Shown here: one piece after another, positions 18,480 through 26,097 of the stretch | How the letters are laid out: every line of letters starts with the position of its first letter | How positions within the stretch are numbered: position 1 is the stretch's first letter | NCBI GenBank assembly: GCA_964389285.1 | Contig: CAYMCZ010000005.1 | Location: 62,001-126,000, forward strand | Source: Alectryocaccobium sp964389285 | GTDB taxonomy: Bacteria; Bacillota; Clostridia; Lachnospirales; Lachnospiraceae | Length of the DNA: 64,000 bases | Direction: 5' to 3' | Notes under the pieces: generated by a model | The model's database searches: none | The model's input: the letters and a program-made list of their open reading frames with translations, nothing else | Told to the model about the DNA's origin: nothing | Made by a program: the position numbers and the translations under genes

Positions 18480-19134
18480 AGTGCTCGGCGTTTCGAGAAA
18501 TGCCGATATGGATGAAATAAAAAAAGCATACAGAACTTTAAGCCGCAGGTACCATCCTGATGCAAACGTAAACAATCCGAACAAAGCCGAAGCGGAAGAA
18601 AGATTCAAACAGATTCAGCAGGCTTATCAGCAGATAGTAAACGAAAGGGAAAACCCGACAGGCACAGGCGGCGGATACGGAAATGCCGAACAGTATGATC
18701 CTTTCGGATTCGGAGGGTTTTACGGACGGCATACATATCAGCAGGATAATTTCAACGGAGATCCGAAGCTTCGGGCGGCCGCCAATTACATAAACGCCAG
18801 ACATTATCATGAGGCCATAAACGTGCTTAATGACATTTATAACAGAGACGGAAACTGGTATTATCTTCATGCAGCGGCAAATCTGGGCCTCGGCAACGTG
18901 GCGCAGGCCAGGCTGGATGCCGAGCGTGCCTGCGAGATGGAACCGAATAACATGACATTCAGAACCCTGTTAAACCAGATAAACGGAAACGCAGGCTGGT
19001 ATTCCAATATGGGTGAAGGCTACGGCATGACAGAATGTCAGGGCGGCGGGATGGCCAGAGTATGTATTCCCTGCTGCGCCGGACTGGTTTTATGTTCGTG
19101 CTGTCTGCCTTACAGATGGTTTCTTTGCTGCTGA
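18463..19134 (+). CDS. DnaJ-domain (J-protein) co-chaperone-like protein
   Basis: J domain at residues ~3-66 with the HPD motif (YHPDAN) that stimulates Hsp70 ATPase. A Gly/Phe-rich linker (~68-90) follows, then a helical TPR-like segment (NARHYHEAINVL, ARLDAERACEMEP), and a hydrophobic cysteine-rich C-terminus with about eight Cys that could be a membrane hairpin or a lipidated/metal-binding tail. 223 aa from ATG 18463, which has GGAAGG at the right distance (TTG at 18457 is too close to it). It lacks the zinc finger of true DnaJ, so it is a specialised J-protein rather than the main co-chaperone. Confidence 0.85.
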   Translation: MRDPYEVLGVSRNADMDEIKKAYRTLSRRYHPDANVNNPNKAEAEERFKQIQQAYQQIVNERENPTGTGGGYGNAEQYDPFGFGGFYGRHTYQQDNFNGDPKLRAAANYINARHYHEAINVLNDIYNRDGNWYYLHAAANLGLGNVAQARLDAERACEMEPNNMTFRTLLNQINGNAGWYSNMGEGYGMTECQGGGMARVCIPCCAGLVLCSCCLPYRWFLCC

Positions 19135-19173
19135 TATAATTTTGACTATTTAAAAACAGAGAGAAAAATAAAA

Positions 19174-21144
19174 TTGAACGAAAATAAAAAACCCGACGAC
19201 AACAATAATAACAAACGCAAATATTCGCTTCTTGCCACTATTATTACCGCTGTTATTTTCATGGCGGTTTTGGGGCTTTTGTTCAGAGGCTCGGATTCCG
19301 TCGAAACAAATGAGATTACTTATGATAAATTTGTTCAGCTTGTAGAAGACGGAAAGATTGCGAAAGTAGAGCTTCAGGACGGCCTTATAACCGCGACCGC
19401 AAGAAAAGACGAGACGGATGATGCCGATGTTTCTGAAACCGTTGATAATACCGGAATTACGGAAGAAGACCGTATATGGAAAGAGCTCAGTGACCGTTTA
19501 TACGGAAGCTCATCGGGCAGTTCAGAGATAAAATACAAGGTTCGGCTGATAGGCGATGAAAATTCCCTTGTGGCGCTTCTGGAAGGCAGAGATATCGAAT
19601 ATTCCAAGAAAACACAGGAAGCATGGATCGAAGTGCTTTCTTCGATTGCCAGTTTTCTGGTTCCTTTCCTGATTCTGATGCTTTTCCTCGGCCTTATGAT
19701 GCGAAGAAGCGGCGGTCTTATGGGGATCAGCAAGAGCAAGGCCAAAACATATGTCCAGACCGATACGGGCATAACTTTCGCGGATGTCGCGGGAGAGGAT
19801 GAAGCCAAAGAATCTTTAAAAGAAATGGTCGAATTTCTGAATCATCCCGAGACATTTACCGAGATAGGAGCAAAAATACCCAAAGGAGCGCTTTTGGTAG
19901 GCCCTCCGGGTACGGGCAAGACCCTGCTTGCAAAAGCCGTAGCCGGCGAGGCCCATGTTCCTTTTTTCTCTATTTCCGGTTCCGAATTTGTCGAAATGTT
20001 CGTCGGCGTCGGCGCTTCGCGTGTAAGAGATCTTTTTGAAGAGGCCAGAGGCAAGGCGCCGTGTATAGTCTTTATAGACGAGATAGACGCTATAGGAAAA
20101 TCCCGTGATACAAAGATAGGCGGCAACGACGAACGTGAGCAGACTTTAAATCAGCTTCTTGCGGAGATGGACGGTTTTGACAGTGCAAGCGCCGTTATTA
20201 TACTTGCGGCGACCAACAGACCTGAAATTCTTGATCCGGCGCTGCTTCGTCCCGGCAGGTTTGACAGGAGGGTAGTCGTAGAAAAACCGGATCTTAAAGG
20301 CCGTGTTGCTATTCTTAAAGTTCATATCAGCAAAGTAAAATACGATGAAACAGTTGATCTTAACGATATCGCGCTTGCTACTTCAGGCATATCGGGCGCG
20401 GACCTTGCAAACATCGTAAACGAAGCAGCCATATTAGCGGTAACAAAAGGCAGAAAAGCGGTCTGCCAGCATGATCTTTTTGAGGCCGTTGAGGTCGTCC
20501 TGGTCGGAAAAGAAAAAAAAGACAGGGTACTCGGCAAAGAGGAAAGGCGCATAGTATCTTATCACGAAGTAGGTCACGCTCTGGTTACCGCGCTTCAAAA
20601 AGATGCCGAACCGGTTCAGAAAATTACAATAGTACCGAGAACCATGGGCGCTCTCGGATATGTGATGCAGGTGCCCGAAGAAGAAAAATATCTCAACACC
20701 AAAGCAGAGCTTGAATCCATACTCGTCACGACTTTGGCGGGACGGGCTGCAGAGGAAATTGTATTTAACAGTGTTACAACAGGTGCGGCCAACGATATTG
20801 AAAAAGCTACAAATCTCGCAAGAGCGATGATAACAAGATTCGGAATGTCCGAAAAGTTCGGACTTATGGGACTTGAAGCCGTGGAAAATCAATATCTGGA
20901 CGGGCGTACATACCTGACATGCAGCGATTCAACAGCTGCCGAGATAGATCAGGAAATTATGAAAATGCTTAAAGAAGCGTATGAAAAGGCAAAGACACTG
21001 TTGGCCGAAAACAGGTATACTCTTGATAAGATAGCCGAATACCTGATCGAAAAAGAAACCATAACCGGCAAGGAATTCATGGAAATTTTTCACAGAATAA
21101 GAGATCATAAAGAGGATGAGGCCGGATCATGTCCTTCTGTATAG
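19174..21144 (+). CDS. ftsH: ATP-dependent zinc metalloprotease FtsH
   Basis: Membrane AAA+ protease for quality control. Order: membrane helix ~18-37, extracytoplasmic domain, second helix ~156-176, AAA+ domain with Walker A GPPGTGKT (243-250) and DEIDAIG Walker B, second region of homology (NRPEILDPALLRPGRFDR), and the zinc site HEVGH (464-468). 656 aa. Start TTG at 19174. The C-terminus overlaps uvrC by 16 bases. Confidence 0.96.
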   Translation: MNENKKPDDNNNNKRKYSLLATIITAVIFMAVLGLLFRGSDSVETNEITYDKFVQLVEDGKIAKVELQDGLITATARKDETDDADVSETVDNTGITEEDRIWKELSDRLYGSSSGSSEIKYKVRLIGDENSLVALLEGRDIEYSKKTQEAWIEVLSSIASFLVPFLILMLFLGLMMRRSGGLMGISKSKAKTYVQTDTGITFADVAGEDEAKESLKEMVEFLNHPETFTEIGAKIPKGALLVGPPGTGKTLLAKAVAGEAHVPFFSISGSEFVEMFVGVGASRVRDLFEEARGKAPCIVFIDEIDAIGKSRDTKIGGNDEREQTLNQLLAEMDGFDSASAVIILAATNRPEILDPALLRPGRFDRRVVVEKPDLKGRVAILKVHISKVKYDETVDLNDIALATSGISGADLANIVNEAAILAVTKGRKAVCQHDLFEAVEVVLVGKEKKDRVLGKEERRIVSYHEVGHALVTALQKDAEPVQKITIVPRTMGALGYVMQVPEEEKYLNTKAELESILVTTLAGRAAEEIVFNSVTTGAANDIEKATNLARAMITRFGMSEKFGLMGLEAVENQYLDGRTYLTCSDSTAAEIDQEIMKMLKEAYEKAKTLLAENRYTLDKIAEYLIEKETITGKEFMEIFHRIRDHKEDEAGSCPSV

Positions 21145-22958
21145 AAGATGAACTCAAAAAGCTTCCGAATAAAAGCGGAGTATATATTATGCACGGCCTG
21201 GATGACGAGATCATCTATGTCGGAAAAGCGGTAAATTTAAAAAACAGGGTGCGTCAGTATTTTCAGAGCAGCCGGGGCAAAGGACCCAAGATACTCAAAA
21301 TGGTTTCACAGATAAGCCGTTTTGAGTATATTGTGACGGACTCCGAACTCGAAGCCCTGATACTTGAGTGCAATCTGATAAAAGAGCATCGTCCCAAATA
21401 TAACACTTTGTTAAAGGACGACAAATCATATCCCTATATAAAAGTTACTCTTGAGGAAGATTTCCCGAGAGTGTTCAGTACCAGAAAATATAAAAAAGAC
21501 GGCTCAGCGTATTTCGGTCCATATTCGAATGTATCCGCCGTAAATGAGACGATAGAACTCACAAGAAAGCTTTTCGGTATCAGGAGCTGCAATAAAAGAT
21601 TAAAAGCGTCCGTAAAAGAGGAAAGACCCTGCCTTTATCATCATATTCACCAATGCGGTGCGCCGTGCTGCGGATATATTTCCAAAACGGAATATTCAAA
21701 CGGTGTTAAAGCCGCTCTCGGTTTTCTCAAAGGCAATTATCAGGATATTCTAAAAGGCACCGAAAAGAAGATGCGGGAAGCTTCCGAGGAAATGCGTTTT
21801 GAGGAAGCCATAAAATATCGTGATATCATAAACGGTTTAAAGCATATAAGCGAAAGTCAGAAGGCTTCCGCGGGAGAGGACGACAAAGATATTATTGCTC
21901 TCGCGGCACAGGACTCGGAGGCAATAGCTCAAATCTTTTTTATCAGATCCGGCAGACTTACGGGCAGAGAGCATTATCATCTGATCTTTGAAAAAGGAGA
22001 AGAAACGGCGGAACTGCTTTTAGGTTTCGTCAAGCAGTTTTATTCGGGAACCCCTTTTGTGCCGGGAAACATCATGCTGTCCGAAGAAATACCGGACAGA
22101 GAGATAATCGTCAAATGGCTTAGCATGAAAAGGGGACAGTCCGTAAAACTGCATGTGCCTAAGAGGGGTGAAAAAGAAAAATTAGTCAGGCTGGCCTATA
22201 AAAACGCACAGATAGTATTAAGACAGGATCTTGAAAGACTTAAAAAAGAAGAGACGCAAACTAAAAATGCCTTAAACGGGCTTTCCGAAATGTTGAATAT
22301 CGAAAGCCTGAACCGCATCGAAGCATATGATATTTCAAACATAAGCGGATTCGAAAGCGTCGGTTCAATGATAGTTTATGAAAACGGTATGCCTAAAAAG
22401 GCTGATTACCGGAAGTTCAGATTAAAGAGCGTATCCGGACCTGACGACTATGCTTCAATGAAAGAAGTTCTTGAAAGACGTTTTAAACGCGCTCTTATGG
22501 GAAGCGTCGGTTTCGACAAACTTCCGGATATTATTCTTATGGATGGCGGAAAAGGGCAGGTAAATGCCGCGCTTGCCGTATTAAATGATATCGGATTAGA
22601 GATACCGGTTGCGGGTATGGTTAAAGACGATAAGCACAGGACACGGGGATTATACTTTAATAATGCCGAAATTGATTTCAGCAAAAATTCGGACTCTTTC
22701 AGGCTCGTTTGTGCCATTCAGGAAGAGGTTCACCGGTTTGCTATCACCTATCACAGGATTTTAAGAAGCAAAGGACAGGTAAAATCATTGCTGGATGATA
22801 TTCCTCAAATCGGATCCGTCAGAAAAAAAGAGCTTATGAAAGCTTTTGAAAATATAGAACAGCTTAAAGCCGCTTCTTTAGAAGAATTAAAAAAAGTTCC
22901 TTCAATGAATGAAGCTTCGGCAAAAGCGGTAATAAACTATTTCGGAGACGCAAAATGA
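21129..22958 (+). CDS. uvrC: Excinuclease ABC subunit C (UvrC)
   Basis: Makes the dual incisions in nucleotide excision repair. GIY-YIG nuclease at the N-terminus (GVYIMHG...IIYVGKA), a four-cysteine cluster region at ~157-180 (CNKR...CLYHH...CGAPCCG), a UVR domain for UvrB binding (~210-240), the RNase H-like endonuclease domain (EAYDISNISG), and C-terminal helix-hairpin-helix motifs (LDDIPQIGSVRKK, KVPSMNEASAKAV). 609 aa, standard length. Overlaps ftsH upstream and hprK downstream (ATGA). Confidence 0.97.
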   Translation: MSFCIEDELKKLPNKSGVYIMHGLDDEIIYVGKAVNLKNRVRQYFQSSRGKGPKILKMVSQISRFEYIVTDSELEALILECNLIKEHRPKYNTLLKDDKSYPYIKVTLEEDFPRVFSTRKYKKDGSAYFGPYSNVSAVNETIELTRKLFGIRSCNKRLKASVKEERPCLYHHIHQCGAPCCGYISKTEYSNGVKAALGFLKGNYQDILKGTEKKMREASEEMRFEEAIKYRDIINGLKHISESQKASAGEDDKDIIALAAQDSEAIAQIFFIRSGRLTGREHYHLIFEKGEETAELLLGFVKQFYSGTPFVPGNIMLSEEIPDREIIVKWLSMKRGQSVKLHVPKRGEKEKLVRLAYKNAQIVLRQDLERLKKEETQTKNALNGLSEMLNIESLNRIEAYDISNISGFESVGSMIVYENGMPKKADYRKFRLKSVSGPDDYASMKEVLERRFKRALMGSVGFDKLPDIILMDGGKGQVNAALAVLNDIGLEIPVAGMVKDDKHRTRGLYFNNAEIDFSKNSDSFRLVCAIQEEVHRFAITYHRILRSKGQVKSLLDDIPQIGSVRKKELMKAFENIEQLKAASLEELKKVPSMNEASAKAVINYFGDAK

Positions 22959-23893
22959 ATGATTATGTAATGCTTGACGACCTGATAGAACATATGAATT
23001 TCGTTAACGTGACTTCTGATGTCGATACATCGGATAAAAAAGTTACCCTGGCTGAAATCAACAGGCCCGCGCTGCAGCTTACGGGTTTTTATTCCAGATT
23101 TATTAAGGAAAGAGTACAGATTATCGGAGTAGTGGAATTTGATTATCTCGAAGGCATAGGTGTTGATCGTGCGGTAAAAAGTTTTGACAGGCTTTGCGCC
23201 TCCGGCGTTCCCTGCATCATTTTCACCAATAACAAAAAACCCTCCGAGGCATTAAAGTCTGCGGCCACAAGAAACGACGTTCCTCTGCTTGTATCCGAAC
23301 AGTCAACGGCCGCCGTGAGTTCCGAAATTTTGAGATGGCTCGGCGAAGAATTAGCGCCCATGATATCCGTTCACGGAGTTTTGGTGGATGTTTACGGCGA
23401 AGGAGTCCTCATAACGGGAGAAAGCGGTATAGGAAAAAGCGAGACCGCTTTGGAGCTTATAAAAAGAGGGCACCGTCTTGTAAGTGATGACGCAGTTGAG
23501 ATCCGGAAAATCAGCGATGTAACGCTGATCGGTTCGGCTCCCGAGATCACACGGCACATGATCGAGCTTCGTGGCATCGGAATTATAGATGTAAAGACTC
23601 TTTTCGGTATTGAGAGCGTTGAGGACAGACATAAGATTGACCTGGTCATAAGACTCACGGACTGGGACAAAGATAAAGAATACGAACGTCTCGGCATGGA
23701 TTATGAATATACGGAATACCTGGGAAATAAAGTAGTCTGTCATACAATTCCGATAAGACCGGGACGAAACCTTGCGATTATAGTCGAGACCGCGGCGATT
23801 AACCATCGTCAGAGACGTATGGGATACAATGCCGCCGAAGAACTGTACAGAAGGGTACAGGAAAATCTGAACAACAAGAGAAAAAACATGTGA
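22955..23893 (+). CDS. hprK: HPr kinase/phosphorylase
   Basis: Phosphorylates Ser46 of HPr to control carbon catabolite repression in Firmicutes, and reverses the reaction. Walker A GESGIGKS (155-162) and the HprK signature RGIGIIDVKTLFG (~205-217) are intact. 312 aa. The start overlaps the uvrC stop (ATGA). The uvrC-hprK order is common in clostridial genomes. A terminator follows at 23921. Confidence 0.97.
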   Translation: MNDYVMLDDLIEHMNFVNVTSDVDTSDKKVTLAEINRPALQLTGFYSRFIKERVQIIGVVEFDYLEGIGVDRAVKSFDRLCASGVPCIIFTNNKKPSEALKSAATRNDVPLLVSEQSTAAVSSEILRWLGEELAPMISVHGVLVDVYGEGVLITGESGIGKSETALELIKRGHRLVSDDAVEIRKISDVTLIGSAPEITRHMIELRGIGIIDVKTLFGIESVEDRHKIDLVIRLTDWDKDKEYERLGMDYEYTEYLGNKVVCHTIPIRPGRNLAIIVETAAINHRQRRMGYNAAEELYRRVQENLNNKRKNM

Positions 23894-23920
23894 TTATTGT
23901 TTATAAACTATTTTAAAATT

Positions 23921-23960
23921 AAAACCCGTATGAGAATTTCCGTGTTCCATACGGGCTTTT
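23921..23960 (+). terminator. Intrinsic terminator after hprK
   Basis: Arms CCCGTATG (23925-23932) and CATACGGG (23948-23955), preceded by A4 and followed by a T run. Closes the ftsH-uvrC-hprK unit. Confidence 0.9.
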
Positions 23961-24082
23961 TATATATTTCACATTTTATTAACAACAAAAACAATTTTCA
24001 AACACAAATAACTGCAAAAATTGCGAAATAGCATATTCGGGCCTTATTTGATGCTAAAATTAAAAACGGGGGAATTGTATAT

Positions 24083-25336
24083 ATGAAAAAGATAACGGCA
24101 GTGATATTTGCAGCAGCAGTTATGACAGCGATGACCGCATGCGCGGGACAGAATACGGAAAGCGTTTCACAGTCATCGGTCAGTGGGTACAGTGAAAGCG
24201 ATTCGGGTACATTAACAGACACTGCACTTGATACGAAAACCATGTTCAGTGATGCCGATTTGGAACGGAGCGTGGATTTAACCGATGCGGTAAAATACAC
24301 GCTTACGGATGGAGAGGATATCAATATTACTTCCGGAGGAGTTTATTGTTTAAGCGGAACAGCCTCGGATGTGACGGTTACGGTTGAAGCAGGCGAAAAG
24401 GATAAAGTATATTTGGTTCTGGAAGAAGCAAATATTGTAAACAGCGGCGCTTCGTGCATATACGTAAAGAGTGCCGAAAAAGTATTTTTAATGACAAATG
24501 ACTCAAGCAATACTCTGGAGGTAACGGGAGGCGTTGCCGACGAAGGAGAAGCAAAAACGGATGCCGTAATCTATTCGGAATCTGATATTGTTCTGAGCGG
24601 TACGGGAATACTGAATATCACTTCAGCCAATGATGCAGTAAGCTGCGACAGTGACCTGATAATAAGCGGCGGAACCGTTGATATTAATTCAGGAGCTGAT
24701 GCTTTTAAGGCGAAAAAGTCAGTTCGCGTAGCCGGCGGAATTATCGGTATAAATGCAGGAAACGATGCTGTTATTGCCGAAAACGATGAAAATGACGCCG
24801 TGGGATTTGTTTATATCTGTGGGGGAGAATTAAATATAACGGCAGGAAATGACGGAATTCATGCGGCAACTATAGTTCAGATAGACGGTGGTGAAATAAA
24901 AGCGGCGTCCCTTGAAGGCATCGAAGGAACATGGGTTCAGATAAACGGAGGAGACATCTCGATAGATGCAAGCGACGACGGAATAAATGCTTCACAAAAA
25001 TCCGAAGCATACGATATCGTGTGTGAGATAAACGGTGGGAATATTATAATAAATATGAGTCAGGGAGACACTGACGCGATCGATTCCAACGGAAATCTTT
25101 ATATCAACGGCGGAACGATCAATATTAACGCACAGTCACCTTTTGATTATGACGGGAAGGCAGCTTATAACGGCGGAACAATTATTGTAAACGGTTCTGA
25201 GGTTAATGAGATAAGCAATCAGTTCGAAGGAGGACCGGGACAGCCGGGCGAAATGGGCCAACCCGGTGCTCCCGGACAGCCTGGTGATCCCGAACAGCCG
25301 GGTGCTCCCGGACAAAGAAATGCTCAGCAGGAGTAA
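24083..25336 (+). CDS. Cthe_2159-like carbohydrate-binding beta-helix lipoprotein with collagen-like tail
   Basis: 417 aa surface lipoprotein: signal peptide with lipobox ending at Cys20 (TACAG). From ~65 to ~375 are parallel beta-helix repeats of the type GGTVDINSGADA and INGGDISIDASDDGINAS, the pattern of the Cthe_2159/DUF4353 (carbohydrate-binding) family, described in Clostridium thermocellum as binding acidic sugars such as polygalacturonate. The last ~35 residues are Gly-Pro-rich GQPG/GAPG triplets, a collagen-like tail that could act as a wall spacer. The ATG follows GGGGGAATTGTATAT. Monocistronic and convergent with the leftward yigZ gene. Ligand not provable from sequence. Confidence 0.85.
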   Translation: MKKITAVIFAAAVMTAMTACAGQNTESVSQSSVSGYSESDSGTLTDTALDTKTMFSDADLERSVDLTDAVKYTLTDGEDINITSGGVYCLSGTASDVTVTVEAGEKDKVYLVLEEANIVNSGASCIYVKSAEKVFLMTNDSSNTLEVTGGVADEGEAKTDAVIYSESDIVLSGTGILNITSANDAVSCDSDLIISGGTVDINSGADAFKAKKSVRVAGGIIGINAGNDAVIAENDENDAVGFVYICGGELNITAGNDGIHAATIVQIDGGEIKAASLEGIEGTWVQINGGDISIDASDDGINASQKSEAYDIVCEINGGNIIINMSQGDTDAIDSNGNLYINGGTININAQSPFDYDGKAAYNGGTIIVNGSEVNEISNQFEGGPGQPGEMGQPGAPGQPGDPEQPGAPGQRNAQQE

Positions 25337-25360
25337 CTGATTTTCAGTCGTTGAGTTTGT

Positions 25361-25993
25361 TTAAGTGGCAAATTCATAAAAGCTCCTGTCAATAAGAGTA
25401 ACAACGGCGGCATCTAACGTGGCTTCTTTTACGGCTTTTATAAAATGACTTTCTTTTTCGGCCGGGACTATCACGGTAAAAGTTACTTTATCCGTATAGT
25501 CGCTCGAAAGAACGGCGGCGTTGCCGGAGGAAAAAAGGCTTTGAAGCCTGCCGATCTGCGAATAGTCGGATTCGATAAGCAGATGCGCGCAATATACCTG
25601 TTCGGTGATAACCGCATTTTTGATGCATTCCTCGACAGCGGCCGAATAAGCCCGCACAAGACCGCCGGTTCCGAGCAAAGTACCGCCGAAATATCTTGTT
25701 ACCACGACGGCTAAATCGCAAAGGCCCCTGCCGGTAAGCACGTTCAGCATCGGCTTTCCGGCGGTGCCGGAGGGTTCCCCGTCGTCTGAGGAATGCATAA
25801 TGCTCTGAGCTCCGCCTATTACAAAGGCGGAGCAGTTGTGCCTTGCATCCCAATATTTTTTCTTGATGCTTTTAATAAATTCAAACGCTTCTTCCTGTGT
25901 TTTTACGGAAGCGGCATTTGCAATAAATCGCGATTTTTTTTCGATGATTTCGCCGCAAGCGGTTCCTGAAATGGTCTTATAACTTTTGTTCAT
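25361..25993 (-). CDS. yigZ: YigZ/IMPACT family protein
   Basis: Conserved protein with N-terminal UPF0029 (IMPACT) domain and C-terminal ferredoxin-like domain. Seen: GEIIEKKSRFIA, KKYWDARHNCSAF and the signature DDGEPSGTAGKPML, then TRYFGGTLLGTGGLVRAYS. A role in regulating translation or proteolysis has been proposed for relatives; the activity is not established. ATG at 25993 gives MNKSYKTI, like the family; an in-frame TTG at 26014 would add seven residues. Neither has a clear ribosome-binding site. Confidence 0.92.
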   Translation of the reverse strand: MNKSYKTISGTACGEIIEKKSRFIANAASVKTQEEAFEFIKSIKKKYWDARHNCSAFVIGGAQSIMHSSDDGEPSGTAGKPMLNVLTGRGLCDLAVVVTRYFGGTLLGTGGLVRAYSAAVEECIKNAVITEQVYCAHLLIESDYSQIGRLQSLFSSGNAAVLSSDYTDKVTFTVIVPAEKESHFIKAVKEATLDAAVVTLIDRSFYEFAT

Positions 25994-26097
25994 GGTTTTT
26001 GATAATACTTTCAAACAGAAAAAACGTGGTTTTTTTTATATTTTTCAGTTATAATAATACAGCAGTTTTATCAAATATTCAACAGGAGGGTCTCTGA

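Noticed and set aside
25200..25320. Repeated GGNCAGCCNGGN units near the end of the lipoprotein gene
   Set aside because: They are codons of the collagen-like Gly-Pro repeats, in frame, not a minisatellite of other use.
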